A stretch of DNA of 64,000 nucleotides. Origin: Haladaptatus sp. DJG-WS-42. Lineage in GTDB: Archaea > Halobacteriota > Halobacteria > Halobacteriales > Halococcaceae. Position 1 is the first letter of the stretch, and each line of letters starts with the position of its first letter. The translations under genes were made by a program, and so were the position numbers. Below, piece by piece: positions 31,708 through 41,033 of the stretch. A model generated the notes under the pieces. That model worked only from the letters and a program-made list of their open reading frames with translations. It was not told where the DNA came from and made no database searches. The DNA lies in NCBI RefSeq assembly GCF_037198285.1, contig NZ_CP147243.1, positions 2,534,422 to 2,598,421 of the forward strand, given 5' to 3'.

Positions 31708-33324
31708 TTATCTGTCTGGTGTCTGCTCTAACGTCGTCTGCTCGAACTGCTCTCGCAATCGCTTCTTATCGAACTTTCCAGTTGCAGTTTTCGGCACTTC
31801 ATCGACGAACAAGATGGTGTCGGGGAGCCACCAGCGCGGGTAGGAGTCGCTCAAAAATTCCCGCACTTCGTCTGCGGTGAGCGTGCTTTCAGGTCGCAGT
31901 TTCAGCGTCGCTGCGGGGCGCTCTTGCCACTTCTCGTGGGGGATTGCGAACACCGCGGCTTCCGTGATTTCGTCGTGACCCATCAGCTGATTTTCGAGTT
32001 CGATGCTCGAAATGTACTCGCCACCGCTTTTGATGATATCTTTGTCTCGGTCGACGAGCTCGATGTAGCCGTGGTCGTCTACGGTGACGATGTCGCCTGT
32101 TTTGAGCCAGTCGCCTTCGAAGCTGTCTGCGGTCGCATCCGGTCGATTGTAGTACTCGTCTACGACGGTTGGCCCGCGGATCCAGAGTTCGCCAAACGTT
32201 TCGCCGTCCCACGGTATCTCTTCACCTTTGGTGTTCACGACTTTCATGTCGAGGCTTGGAGCTAGAATGCCCTGCTTGGCCCGTTTTTCGAACTGGCGTT
32301 CTTGTGGCCAGTCGCGCATGTAGGATTTTGGCCGCGACACACTGGAGATGCTCATCGTTTCGGTCATCCCCCATGCTTGGTCGATGGTGACGCCGTACTC
32401 CTCTTCGTAGGTTCGCATGACACCTTCGGGGACGGCGCTCCCTCCCGCGACGATGCGGTCGAGCGAGGAGATGTCCACGTCGTGTTCGTCGAGATATTCG
32501 AGCATGGAAATCCACACCGTCGGCACACCGCCGGTGAGCGTCACGCCTTCTGTCTCGATGAGATGGGCGAGTTCTTCGACGGTCGGTGAGGGGCCGGGGA
32601 ACACCTGTTTTGCGCCCGCGACGGTCGCTGCGTAGGGAAGCCCCCACGCATTGACGTGGTACATCGGAACGGTATGGAGCACCACGTCAGATTCGTCAAT
32701 GCACATGCTCGCAGGCGACATGAGCATCATGCCGTGGGCATACAGCATCGACTGGGTGTACTCGACACCCTTTGGCTTGCCCGTGGTGCCCGACGTATAA
32801 CACATGCTCGCCGGTTGGCCTGGGTCGAGTTCCGGCCACTCGACCGTTGCGTCTTCGACTACGATGTCGTCGTAGGCAACTGCTGGAAGGTCGGTGTCAG
32901 GGACAGAATCGCTCATGACCACGACGTGTTCGACACAGTCGATAGCATCCCAGACGCGCTCGACTGTTTTGAGCGGGTCACCCGGGTCTACGAGCAAAAC
33001 GGAATCTTGGGCGTCGTTTACGATGTACGAAACGTGACTGTCGGGGAGGACGGCGTTGATGGTGTGAAGCTGGCCACCAGAGAGCGGAACGGCGAAGTAC
33101 GCCTCGTAGTGGCGGTGGTGGTTGTAGCCAATCGTCCCGATGCGCGCCCCTTCAGCGACGCCAAGTTCAGCAAGCCCGGCGGCGAGTCCGGCAACGCGGT
33201 CTTCGAACTCCGCATACGTGTACCGTCGGTCTCCATCCGGCGGGCACGAAACGACTTCTTTCTCCGGAAAGAGCCGTGTCGCCCGGGTGAAGTACGACAG
33301 AAGCGTCATGTTTGAAGATGGCAT
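31708..33324 (-). CDS. Acyl-CoA synthetase (AMP-forming)
   Basis: 538-residue ANL ligase that activates a carboxylic acid to its CoA thioester. The phosphate-binding loop is CYTSGTTGKPKGVEYT, the core motif GAxIDQAWGMTET-like (DQAWGMTETMS), the hinge motif LKTGDIVTVDDHGYIELVDRDKDIIKSGGEYIS, and the C-terminal lysine in KTATGKFDKKRLREQ. The N-terminus resembles medium-chain fatty-acid ligases (GYNHHRHYEAYFAVPLSGG and QLHTINAVL). It is transcribed divergently from the 625-residue reductase with a shared 169-nt promoter gap (TATA-like GTTATATGTTA at 33352-33362). Confidence 0.9.
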   Translation of the reverse strand: MPSSNMTLLSYFTRATRLFPEKEVVSCPPDGDRRYTYAEFEDRVAGLAAGLAELGVAEGARIGTIGYNHHRHYEAYFAVPLSGGQLHTINAVLPDSHVSYIVNDAQDSVLLVDPGDPLKTVERVWDAIDCVEHVVVMSDSVPDTDLPAVAYDDIVVEDATVEWPELDPGQPASMCYTSGTTGKPKGVEYTQSMLYAHGMMLMSPASMCIDESDVVLHTVPMYHVNAWGLPYAATVAGAKQVFPGPSPTVEELAHLIETEGVTLTGGVPTVWISMLEYLDEHDVDISSLDRIVAGGSAVPEGVMRTYEEEYGVTIDQAWGMTETMSISSVSRPKSYMRDWPQERQFEKRAKQGILAPSLDMKVVNTKGEEIPWDGETFGELWIRGPTVVDEYYNRPDATADSFEGDWLKTGDIVTVDDHGYIELVDRDKDIIKSGGEYISSIELENQLMGHDEITEAAVFAIPHEKWQERPAATLKLRPESTLTADEVREFLSDSYPRWWLPDTILFVDEVPKTATGKFDKKRLREQFEQTTLEQTPDR

Positions 33325-33493
33325 TCAGTACTCTCACAGTTGTCCCATTGTAACATATAACACGTTGGGTACCGGGCAAAACTTGTCTAGTTACCATTTC
33401 TGAAAATTCACCACACGCGACATTGGCGATTAACCATTGTATTTGATTTTGCACAAGTTACGTTTATCACTGCGCTCCGGGAACGTGTGAGCC

Positions 33494-35371
33494 ATGGGAA
33501 CGATTGAACCACCAGAGCTCGCTTCCGATGACCTCGTCGAAAACCTCATCGAAGCCGGTGATCTGCTCCCAATTGGCGCACCGTTCTATCCTGGTGAAAC
33601 CGACATTCCTCCGTACCAGCTTGCATGGGGTATCATTGGCGACGACGACGGCGAACCTATCCACGGCGAACCGCTCAACGATGAGGCAGAAAAAGAAATC
33701 GTCGTGCCGGTCGAAGAGCCCGGCCCGATGGACGCCCTCGTCTACCTGCTCACTTCCGAAGTCAACTTCAACGACTCGTGGGCAATCGCGGGTGACCCCG
33801 TCTCGACGTTCAAAGGCCACGACATTCCGTGGCACATCACCGGCTCCGGCGGCCTTGGCTACGTCGTCTCCGTCGGTGAGGCAATCGAAGAACAGGGCCG
33901 CATCGAAGTTGGCGACCTCGTAAACGTCTACGCCGGACAGTTCGACCCAATCGACCCGAAAGCGTCGAAAGACCCGATGTTCTCGAGCTACGAGATTCAG
34001 GGCTACCAGACGCCGGACGGCTCTCACCAGCAGTTCATGGTCGCCCAAGGCACGCAGCTGTTCAAACCACCACAGAACTTAAACCTCACCGAGGCCGGTT
34101 CCTACATTCTCACGATGGGCACCATCTACCGCGCCCTCTTTACCAGCCTCGACGTGGAGCCGAACTCGAACCTCTTCGTCGAAGGTGCATCCACCGGGAC
34201 GGGCCGCGACGCCGTCGTCATGGCCGCGAGTCAGGGACTCAACGTCACGGGTCTCGTCTCCAGTGACGAACGCGCCCAGCGCGCTCGCGACGCCGGTGCG
34301 ACCGCGACCATCAACCGCAAAGATGCGTCGCTCGTAGACGCCATGACCGACGTGCCACACGACCCCGACGAGTGGGCCGAGTGGGAAGCTGCGGGCGAAC
34401 CGCTCCTCGACACCTACCGCGAACAAAACGACGGCGAACTCGCAGACTACGCCGTCTCGCACGCAGGGAAACTCGCCTTCTCGCGCAGCTACCAACTCCT
34501 TGGAGACGGCGGCCGCCTCACGTTCTACGGCGCTTCGACGGGCCACGAACTCTCCTTTATCGGGAAAGGCAGCAGCGTCGAACCCGAAGAGATGTTCTCG
34601 CGGGCACACCTCCGGCCCGGCCAGTCGGTGCTCGTCTGGTACGGCACGCCAGAAGACGTTTCCGGCACCGAAGACGCGGTTGCTGAGGACGCCATCGAGT
34701 CTGCACTCGGTAGTCGCGCACGCGTCGCCGTCATCACCGAAACCGACGAGCAGGCAGATTACGTCGAGAGCGAGTACGACGTGACGGGCGTCATCAGCCT
34801 CGAAACTCTCGCTGCAGAAAACGACTCCTTCGAGTTCATGGACAGCTTCCCATCGATCGACGACCCGAGCAATCTGGGCGCGTACATGGGCAAGATGTTC
34901 AAGCCACTCGGCATCGCGCTCGGTGGCATCCTGAAGTCGCCGAACAACCCGCGTGGCAACCCCGACGTGGTGTTCGAGCGCGCGGGCCAGAACACGCTCG
35001 CCGTCTCTTCGATGCTCTGTTTCCCATATCAGGGAAGCGTCGTCTTCGCAGAGGAGATGGCGGGCCGTCGCTACTCGTTTTACGCCCCGCAGGTCTGGAT
35101 GCGCCAGCGGCGTATCTACATGCCGTCCACCGAAATCTTCGGGACGCACATGAAAAATCCGTGGGAGGTCGCCCAGATGAACGAAGCCATCGAACTCGAT
35201 GCCTTCGGCGTCCCAGAAACCCACCTCACCGCGTGGGACGACGCGCCGAAAGCCCACCAAGACATGTGGGACAACACCCACGAGGAAGGCTCCTACGTCA
35301 TCAACCACGCCCTGCCTGAAGACGGGCTTGCGGACGAAGCGGCCTTACTCGAAGCCTGGGACGAGCAGTAA
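33494..35371 (+). CDS. Medium-chain reductase of the crotonyl-/acrylyl-CoA reductase type
   Basis: 625 residues, far longer than the usual 430 of crotonyl-CoA carboxylase/reductase. It starts with an N-terminal GroES-like domain (LTSEVNFNDSWAIAG at 86-100, HITGSGGLGYVVSVG at 114-128), then YETPDG-like QGYQTPDGSHQQFM at 169-182, a nucleotide-binding motif (VEGASTGTGRDA at 229-240), an inserted region (about 290-465), and RRYSFYAPQVWMRQRRI at 525-541. The order and the insert match, in my memory, the reductase part of bifunctional propionyl-CoA synthase, which reduces acrylyl-CoA. The residues equivalent to the CO2-binding Phe-Glu of carboxylating enzymes appear to be Tyr171-Gln172, which suggests simple reduction. 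The adjacent ligase and glyoxylate genes point to C3/C2 acid use. Confidence 0.8.
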   Translation: MGTIEPPELASDDLVENLIEAGDLLPIGAPFYPGETDIPPYQLAWGIIGDDDGEPIHGEPLNDEAEKEIVVPVEEPGPMDALVYLLTSEVNFNDSWAIAGDPVSTFKGHDIPWHITGSGGLGYVVSVGEAIEEQGRIEVGDLVNVYAGQFDPIDPKASKDPMFSSYEIQGYQTPDGSHQQFMVAQGTQLFKPPQNLNLTEAGSYILTMGTIYRALFTSLDVEPNSNLFVEGASTGTGRDAVVMAASQGLNVTGLVSSDERAQRARDAGATATINRKDASLVDAMTDVPHDPDEWAEWEAAGEPLLDTYREQNDGELADYAVSHAGKLAFSRSYQLLGDGGRLTFYGASTGHELSFIGKGSSVEPEEMFSRAHLRPGQSVLVWYGTPEDVSGTEDAVAEDAIESALGSRARVAVITETDEQADYVESEYDVTGVISLETLAAENDSFEFMDSFPSIDDPSNLGAYMGKMFKPLGIALGGILKSPNNPRGNPDVVFERAGQNTLAVSSMLCFPYQGSVVFAEEMAGRRYSFYAPQVWMRQRRIYMPSTEIFGTHMKNPWEVAQMNEAIELDAFGVPETHLTAWDDAPKAHQDMWDNTHEEGSYVINHALPEDGLADEAALLEAWDEQ

Positions 35372-35452
35372 CCTCGCAATCCGCTTTTTCGGTGTGTTCT
35401 TCGCTCGCACGTATCTCCAATGAGTTATCCGTCGTGACCACATAATCCCACT

Positions 35453-35740
35453 GTGAGTGAAGAAGAAGGTGGGCGGAGGAACCTCCGCATGCCAAACAGC
35501 GACGAGATGTTCGCGGTCGTCACCGAGATGCTCGGTGGCAACCACGTCCGTCTCCAGTGTCAAGACGGGGAAACCCGGCTGGGACGCATTCCCGGCCGGA
35601 TGAAGTATCGGACATGGATTAACGAGGATGACGTGGTTCTCATCGAACCGTGGTCGTGGCAAGACGAGAAGGCCAACATCGAGTGGCGCTACACCAAACA
35701 GGACGCCGCCCAGCTGCGCCGCGAAGGCCACATCCAGTAA
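35453..35740 (+). CDS. eif1A: Translation initiation factor aIF-1A
   Basis: 95-residue OB-fold factor that supports ribosome scanning and initiator tRNA binding. It has the S1-like core [46 protein letters not shown] and the charged tail. The gene uses GTG at 35453, after a short upstream gap with no clear Shine-Dalgarno. It sits alone among metabolic genes and is convergent with the malate synthase gene. Confidence 0.94.
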   Translation: MSEEEGGRRNLRMPNSDEMFAVVTEMLGGNHVRLQCQDGETRLGRIPGRMKYRTWINEDDVVLIEPWSWQDEKANIEWRYTKQDAAQLRREGHIQ

Positions 35741-35839
35741 CGATTCTCCTCTGAACCCGCAGTCGGGTGTCAGCCTGTTCTTTTCGCTTTGTGACTGAGA
35801 GCACTGGCTCTCCGCTCGAAAAAGTAAAATGAAGCCTGC

Positions 35840-37141
35840 TCAGCGTCCGACGTTTGCTGCACGCTCGACGATGTCTTCGCCGTACAACGCCGCCAAGTCG
35901 TCGTGTTGGTCTGGCCGATTCTCGTAGACGTCTTGGAAGAGTGCAATCGGGGTCATCGCTGCTTGGAAGGTCGCTTCGTCCCACATCCGGTCTTTGTTGA
36001 TGGCGATGTCGACCTCGCCGATGCGAATCGTCGCCGACTGCGTGATGGCGATTGCGCCTCTGCCCGCGTCGCGCGCCGTCTCGAACTCTTCCATCGAGTC
36101 CACGATATCGTCCATGCTCGGGACGTAGACGGTCAGATTCAACAGTTCCTCTCGGAGTTCGTCTTCTGTGAGTTCCTGCTCGTCGGTGCCCACGCGGAGG
36201 ACGTAGCCACCGTCGGTCTCTGTGACCGACACGCGGTCGCCGTCGTACACCTGCACGCCGTCTTCGGGCGTGAGTTCGACCCGGCGGTCTCCGGCTTCGA
36301 TGTGCCAGCTTCCGGTCTTCGGTGGGAGTGGTCCTTTGTTCGCTTCGACCACTTGGCCGGGTGTGAGCGACCAGATGCCAAGCATCCCCTTCGCGTGATT
36401 CTCGGTCATGCGAGTGTGGTAGCCTTCGACGTCGCGGATATTGTCGTACGGTCCATCGACCGCGATGAGACCCGCGGCGCTCGCTGCACGCGAGGTGTTG
36501 TGGCGCAGTTCCGGCCACGGAGGGAGCGACCCGGTGGGCGTCATCCCGCGCATGTCCTTCGTGTAGTCCACTTCACCGTCGACGAGCATGAACAGGCGTT
36601 CTAAGTTGTTCGTTGGCTTGCCCATCTCGTCGCGGAGGTGGCCCATCGCCAACTCGGCTTCACCGCTTTCGACGATGACGGACATGTTGATACTGCCCTC
36701 TGGCAGGCCGTGTTCGTGTTCGACGATGGTGATGAACTCGTCCGCTTTTTTCCAGTCGTCGATGTCGCCCACTTCGGGGATGACGAACCCGTCGATGTGC
36801 TCTATCGCGCCGCGCTCTGGGTCTGCGATTTCGAGCATGTGCTTGAAGCCTTGATAGCGGGTTGCCGGGCTGTCGCGGTGCCAGACAATGCGCGGATGGA
36901 TTTCGCCGGGGAACTCCGCGCCGCCTTCTGAGACGACGTCGATGATGTTTTCGGCGCCTTCGTCGCGCATCGAGGGGGCGGTCGCGTCTTCATTGTCCGG
37001 AACCCACACGTCTGGGGCTTTCATCCCACGGAGCTTGATTGCGCTCCGGAGCATCTTCGCTGAGTCTTGCTCTCCTTCCACCGCGGTTGGCGTGGTGAAA
37101 AACGTTCGAACAAACTGTCTGCCGTGTATTCGTTCTGTCAT
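35840..37141 (-). CDS. aceB: Malate synthase (haloarchaeal type)
   Basis: 433 residues. It condenses glyoxylate with acetyl-CoA in the glyoxylate bypass. Malate synthase features include KAPDVWVPDNEDATAPSMRDEG and EIHPRIVWHRDS near the N-terminus, VESGEAELAMGHLRDEMG, and ALIAVDGPYDNIRD. This is the short haloarchaeal form, distantly related to CitE-like lyases. It is followed 80 nt upstream on the same strand by the isocitrate lyase gene. A TATA-like CATTTAATC is about 29 nt upstream of the ATG, so it may also have its own promoter. Confidence 0.92.
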   Translation of the reverse strand: MTERIHGRQFVRTFFTTPTAVEGEQDSAKMLRSAIKLRGMKAPDVWVPDNEDATAPSMRDEGAENIIDVVSEGGAEFPGEIHPRIVWHRDSPATRYQGFKHMLEIADPERGAIEHIDGFVIPEVGDIDDWKKADEFITIVEHEHGLPEGSINMSVIVESGEAELAMGHLRDEMGKPTNNLERLFMLVDGEVDYTKDMRGMTPTGSLPPWPELRHNTSRAASAAGLIAVDGPYDNIRDVEGYHTRMTENHAKGMLGIWSLTPGQVVEANKGPLPPKTGSWHIEAGDRRVELTPEDGVQVYDGDRVSVTETDGGYVLRVGTDEQELTEDELREELLNLTVYVPSMDDIVDSMEEFETARDAGRGAIAITQSATIRIGEVDIAINKDRMWDEATFQAAMTPIALFQDVYENRPDQHDDLAALYGEDIVERAANVGR

Positions 37142-37220
37142 TGGTAGTCTGCTTTGTCGGGTAGTTGATTAAATGCTATGTCAACTGCATGAGTGATACG
37201 GAAAAACGATTCGAGAGCGC

Positions 37221-38234
37221 TCAGTCGTCTGACTCTGCGAACCCTTCTGAAGATTCGATGCGCTCTCTGGCGAGTGGGTCGAACTGCTTTTCGATGTCCT
37301 GGTAGCGTGGAACGTTCGAGAGTTCGTGGTGGCTCTCGGTTGGGTGGCCGATGTACTTCTGTTCTAAGTCGAACTGCGCCTGTTCTGCGTTCTCTGCAAG
37401 GTTCTTCATGTCCTCGTAGGCGGCGTATGCGCCGGAGTGGAGCGCGAACAGCGTGATGAACTGGTACTTGTAGCCAAGGTCGCCGAGTTCTTGGAAGGTG
37501 AGTGGGTCTTCCTGCTCAGACCAGCGGAACGACGACGAGTAGTTGAACGCGAGTTTGAGGTCTGGGTGGGTCTCGTGAATCGTCTCTGCGTAGTTCACGG
37601 CGTCTTCGCGCGATGGGTCTGGCATCTCTGGCCAAACGAGGTCGACACCGGCGTCGGCGTAGATGCGCCCGCGCTCTAAGTGTTCTTCCCAGTCGCCGTT
37701 TGCGGAGCCGTAGGCGTCCGTGCGGGCGATGATGATAGTGTCTTCTGACTGTTTTGCGTCCACGGCGGCCTCGAAGCGGGCGCGGGCTTCGTCTCGGGAG
37801 ACGATTTGCTTGCCCGCGATGTGGCCACAGCGCTTTGGCGAGACTTGGTCTTCGATGTGGACGGCGGCGACGCCGGCCTTCTCGTACTCTCGGACTGCAC
37901 GTCGGACGTTGTGGATGCCGCCGTAGCCCGTGTCACAGTCTGCGATGACTGGGAGGTTCGTGGCTTCGCACATTCGCTTTGCGTTCTCGACCATCTCGGT
38001 CATCGTGACCATTTCTAAGTCAGGGAAGCCAAACTGGCCAAGCACGGTCGAGTAGCCGGACATGTAGGCTGCATCGTGGCCAGCCATCTCCGCGAGCCGG
38101 GCGTCTAAGGCGTGATAGAGGCCCGGGGCGAACACGTAGTCTTGGGTGTTGAGCTTGTTTCGGAGTTCGCGGGCTTTCGGGTTGTCGATGTCTTTGATGT
38201 CGAAGTTCGTGTCGGTGATGTAGTCGTCTAACAT
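37221..38234 (-). CDS. aceA: Isocitrate lyase
   Basis: 337-residue enzyme of the ICL/PEP-mutase superfamily, splitting isocitrate to succinate and glyoxylate. The signature loop is [13 protein letters not shown], the metal/substrate segment ADCDTGYGG, and IIARTDAYG follows. It lies directly upstream of malate synthase on the same strand. A small gene overlaps its start. The presence of both bypass genes means this organism probably assimilates acetyl-CoA through the glyoxylate cycle, not the methylaspartate cycle found in some other haloarchaea. Confidence 0.93.
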   Translation of the reverse strand: MLDDYITDTNFDIKDIDNPKARELRNKLNTQDYVFAPGLYHALDARLAEMAGHDAAYMSGYSTVLGQFGFPDLEMVTMTEMVENAKRMCEATNLPVIADCDTGYGGIHNVRRAVREYEKAGVAAVHIEDQVSPKRCGHIAGKQIVSRDEARARFEAAVDAKQSEDTIIIARTDAYGSANGDWEEHLERGRIYADAGVDLVWPEMPDPSREDAVNYAETIHETHPDLKLAFNYSSSFRWSEQEDPLTFQELGDLGYKYQFITLFALHSGAYAAYEDMKNLAENAEQAQFDLEQKYIGHPTESHHELSNVPRYQDIEKQFDPLARERIESSEGFAESDD

Positions 38235-38395
38235 TGGAATGAGTCTCTCAGGTCTGTTTCGAGTTGGTCGAGTTGCGTTCGGAGCTGCGTGAGTTGTTCG
38301 TACAAGTCGGTCCGCGTTGGTTCTCGGTCGTCCTCGCCATCCGCGTAGATGTGCGGGACGAGTGGTGCGGTCAGGTCGTCAGTGTGTCGTGGCAT
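38228..38395 (-). CDS. Small coiled-coil protein overlapping aceA
   Basis: 55 residues from the ATG at 38395; a GTG at 38482 would make it 84. The C-terminal half is a heptad-like helix ([20 protein letters not shown]). Its stop overlaps the aceA start region by several bases, so translation is likely coupled. An AT-rich promoter-like region with TTATAAATC lies upstream near 38526-38536. Function unknown; a small regulator or leader of the glyoxylate operon is possible. Confidence 0.5.
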   Translation of the reverse strand: MPRHTDDLTAPLVPHIYADGEDDREPTRTDLYEQLTQLRTQLDQLETDLRDSFQC

Positions 38396-38643
38396 GTGGT
38401 TCGACTGGGTGGGGTTGCTGGCTGGTAGGGAAGCTGTGCAGACCGGCGATGTACTGCTGTATGTACGCTCATGGTTTGTCACTACAACAAAGCGAACTAC
38501 GAGCCAGTAAAAAACCTTTATGATTTATAATGTTAATATTCTATAATGGGGTTAATGGCTCTAGACAAATTCAAACAATATAAGTGACAAACCGTGACAA
38601 ACCATTGTGGCCACTCGGCCCTCGGCTTCCGAAAAAGGCGCGT

Positions 38644-39570
38644 TCAGACCGACAGTTTGGTGTCGAGGTCGGGGCTACTGAACAGCATCTTTGCCTTTCG
38701 GGCGGCGTCGGTCGTTGCCTCCTTGTGATTTTCGAGCAACACCGTTTCGCTCGGGAACAGTCGTTCGCCGAGTTCGAGGCCATAGTCGCGCGCCGTCGAA
38801 CCAGTCACCGTGAGATAGACGCCGAGGCCAACGTCCGCAATCGCTTCTTCTTCCTCGGTGCCTTCGTCTGGATAGCAGAAGGTGACATTCTCGATGGCCT
38901 CGGTGCCGAGGACGGCTTCCACGAGGCGTTCGTATCGCGGCGAGATACACAACGGCCCGTCGTGGGCTTTCACGAACTCGTGACCAAGGGGCACGTCTGG
39001 GCCGTCAGCCTTTTTCTCTTGACTCACGAGCAGCGTGTGATACACCGTATCGCCGAGGCCGGTCACGACGCGCACGTCCGTATCACGCGGGCTGATACGC
39101 GCGTTCAGGTCGGCAATGCGCGCGAGCGGCTCTTCGCGCAACTCGACTACCTCCTCTAACACGAGGTCTGCGCTATCAAAGCCAAGCGCAAACTCGTGTT
39201 TTCTGAGCGCGCGAAACGGTTCTTCACGCCCGACGAGTTGGACTTCCACGTCACCAACAGGCACGGTGACGCTGTCGAACACGATGCGGCGGGGCATCGC
39301 CTCGCGGTCGTCACGCAACAGCGTAAACTCGGGCGCTTCCGGGTCGGCTAAGTCGCTATAGTCGGCGAGCCGGTCGTAGACGGACTGCTCCGCGGCTTGC
39401 TTCCCCTTCGTGATGGCCTTCTCGTAGCGGAGCGTCGAGATGACGTGGTCTGCAACATTGTCGAACGGCGCGGTCTCGTCGAGTTCCCGGGCGCGAGCCG
39501 CGAGGCGCTCTAAGACGGCTTCGAGCGGGCGGCCCTTGCGTGGCACGGCGACCGGAATCGTCTCGGTCAT
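38644..39570 (-). CDS. HisG-like protein of unknown function
   Basis: 308 residues from the ATG at 39570. The start IPVAVPRKGRP recalls the ATP phosphoribosyltransferase HisG (family start AxPNKGR). Residues around 110-160 hold the segment ALGFDSADLVLEEVVEL, and near the end there is ADVGLGVYLTVTGSTARDYGLELGERLFPSETVLLEN, which parallels the PRPP-phosphate loop and following helix of HisG. An extra segment (TLRYEKAITKGKQAAEQSVYDRL) is not in HisG. It could be an enzyme with a related substrate. No his genes adjoin it; the gene behind it encodes a coiled-coil protein. Confidence 0.6.
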   Translation of the reverse strand: MTETIPVAVPRKGRPLEAVLERLAARARELDETAPFDNVADHVISTLRYEKAITKGKQAAEQSVYDRLADYSDLADPEAPEFTLLRDDREAMPRRIVFDSVTVPVGDVEVQLVGREEPFRALRKHEFALGFDSADLVLEEVVELREEPLARIADLNARISPRDTDVRVVTGLGDTVYHTLLVSQEKKADGPDVPLGHEFVKAHDGPLCISPRYERLVEAVLGTEAIENVTFCYPDEGTEEEEAIADVGLGVYLTVTGSTARDYGLELGERLFPSETVLLENHKEATTDAARKAKMLFSSPDLDTKLSV

Positions 39571-39611
39571 TACCGAGTCCAAGGGACTGCCTGTAAAACA
39601 GATTGCGGTCC

Positions 39612-40952
39612 TTATTCGGAACTGCCGCCAAACACGCCAGCGAGCTGGTCGCGCCACTGCTTCATCTCCGCAACCGTCGCTTCTAACTCCGCTTGGGTTG
39701 CCTGTACCTCATCAAGGCGGCGCTTTTGTTTCTCGGTGAGTTCTGCAAGTTGTTCTTCCTGTTCTGCAACCACGTCGTCTATCGTCTCGTCGAGTCGGCT
39801 CACGTCGCCTTCGATGTCGTCTACGTCCCCGCGCACCTCTAACACGTCGTCTTCGAGCGCGCCCAGGTTACCGCGGACGGTCGCGGCTTGCTCATCCAGT
39901 TCGTTGATGTTGTCGCGCAGTTCGAGCGAGTCGTCTTCGAGCGTGCGAATCGATTTGTCGTTGGACGCAACGCGCTGGTTCAGGTCGTGGAGATCGTCGT
40001 TTATGTTTGCGAGTTCGCTCTTGAGATTGTCGAGGAGGTGGCGACCGGGGCCGTTTTCGTCGATAAACTCTTCGAGCGCGGACGTGTACGCTGTGAGGTC
40101 TGCGACCTGCGCCTGAATGTGTTTTACGCGCACGTCGTTGCTGTCGTCGTGGGCTTCTTCGGTCAGTTCCTCGCGCAACACGTCAAGTGCATCGCTCGAC
40201 ACGCGCCCTTCGCGCACTTCGGCTGCGAGCGCCGCCGCGACGTTGCCCGGCATGATGGAAGGCCCGCGACTCTCTGCTTCAGTCTCCTGTTCTGCTTCGT
40301 CCTCCGCGTCACTCTCTGCGGGTTCTGCAACTGGTTCGACAGGCTCGTCGGCACCGGCTGGGTGTTCAGCGTCGGCTTGCTCTTCGACTGCAGTTGGCGC
40401 TGGGTCGGGGTCTTCGAGTTCGAGTGGTTCGATTTCGTCTTCCTCGTCTGCTGGTTCGGGGTCTGGAATCTCGATCTCCTCGTGGTCCGTGTCTGCTGTA
40501 TCTGCGCCTGGAAGCGTCTCTGTGGTGCCCGCGAGCACCTCGCGGACGACTTGATTGTTGTCCTCGCCGAGGACGGCTTCGACGTCTGCGCTCGCATCCA
40601 CGACGACGAGTTCAGGCTCAGTGAGGAACGCCTCGATTCCCTCGTCGTCTACGTCTCGAATCCCGTAGACGGTCGTGTACGATTCGCCCGCCGCAACCGT
40701 CCGCTCGAAAACGATGTGGTCCTCTGCGACCGTCCAGTGACTCGCGCCGAACTCAGGGTGAAAGCCGAGGTCATCTTTCGGAATATTCTCCGGGGGGTAG
40801 TCAATGATGCGAACGAGCGCGTCGGCGTCGCGCTTGGATTCGACCACGAATTCGATAGCAGGAACCGGAAACTTCTCTGCTTGATAGGATTTCGTGACCG
40901 TGACATCCTCTAGAGAAACCGCGAGTTCTTCTGCGACGGGTGAGTTACTCAT
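39612..40952 (-). CDS. Acidic coiled-coil protein of unknown function
   Basis: 446 residues. The N-terminal about 150 residues form a globular domain (PVPAIEFVVESKRDADALVR onward), followed by an acidic linker rich in E, D, P and A, then a long coiled coil from about residue 270 (repeating heptads such as LDNLKSELANINDDLHDLNQRV). No membrane span or signal is visible. A structural or scaffold role is plausible. The gene lies 41 nt ahead of the HisG-like gene on the same strand. The reading frame on the opposite strand is a shadow of its acidic codon usage. Confidence 0.65.
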   Translation of the reverse strand: MSNSPVAEELAVSLEDVTVTKSYQAEKFPVPAIEFVVESKRDADALVRIIDYPPENIPKDDLGFHPEFGASHWTVAEDHIVFERTVAAGESYTTVYGIRDVDDEGIEAFLTEPELVVVDASADVEAVLGEDNNQVVREVLAGTTETLPGADTADTDHEEIEIPDPEPADEEDEIEPLELEDPDPAPTAVEEQADAEHPAGADEPVEPVAEPAESDAEDEAEQETEAESRGPSIMPGNVAAALAAEVREGRVSSDALDVLREELTEEAHDDSNDVRVKHIQAQVADLTAYTSALEEFIDENGPGRHLLDNLKSELANINDDLHDLNQRVASNDKSIRTLEDDSLELRDNINELDEQAATVRGNLGALEDDVLEVRGDVDDIEGDVSRLDETIDDVVAEQEEQLAELTEKQKRRLDEVQATQAELEATVAEMKQWRDQLAGVFGGSSE

Positions 40953-41033
40953 ACTTCTGAATCTCTCCGGAAAATACATAAAACTACCCGAGAAATTCCA
41001 TAAAAAATACAGTATTCGGCCCGTGCAAACGGG

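Noticed and set aside
34079-35308. Minus-strand frame of 409 codons opposite the reductase gene
   Set aside because: It reads like a composition shadow of the reductase gene, whose own motifs are clear.
39888-40913. Plus-strand frame of 341 codons opposite the coiled-coil gene
   Set aside because: It lies opposite acidic heptad codons and reads as Val/Phe/Cys-rich sequence without domains.
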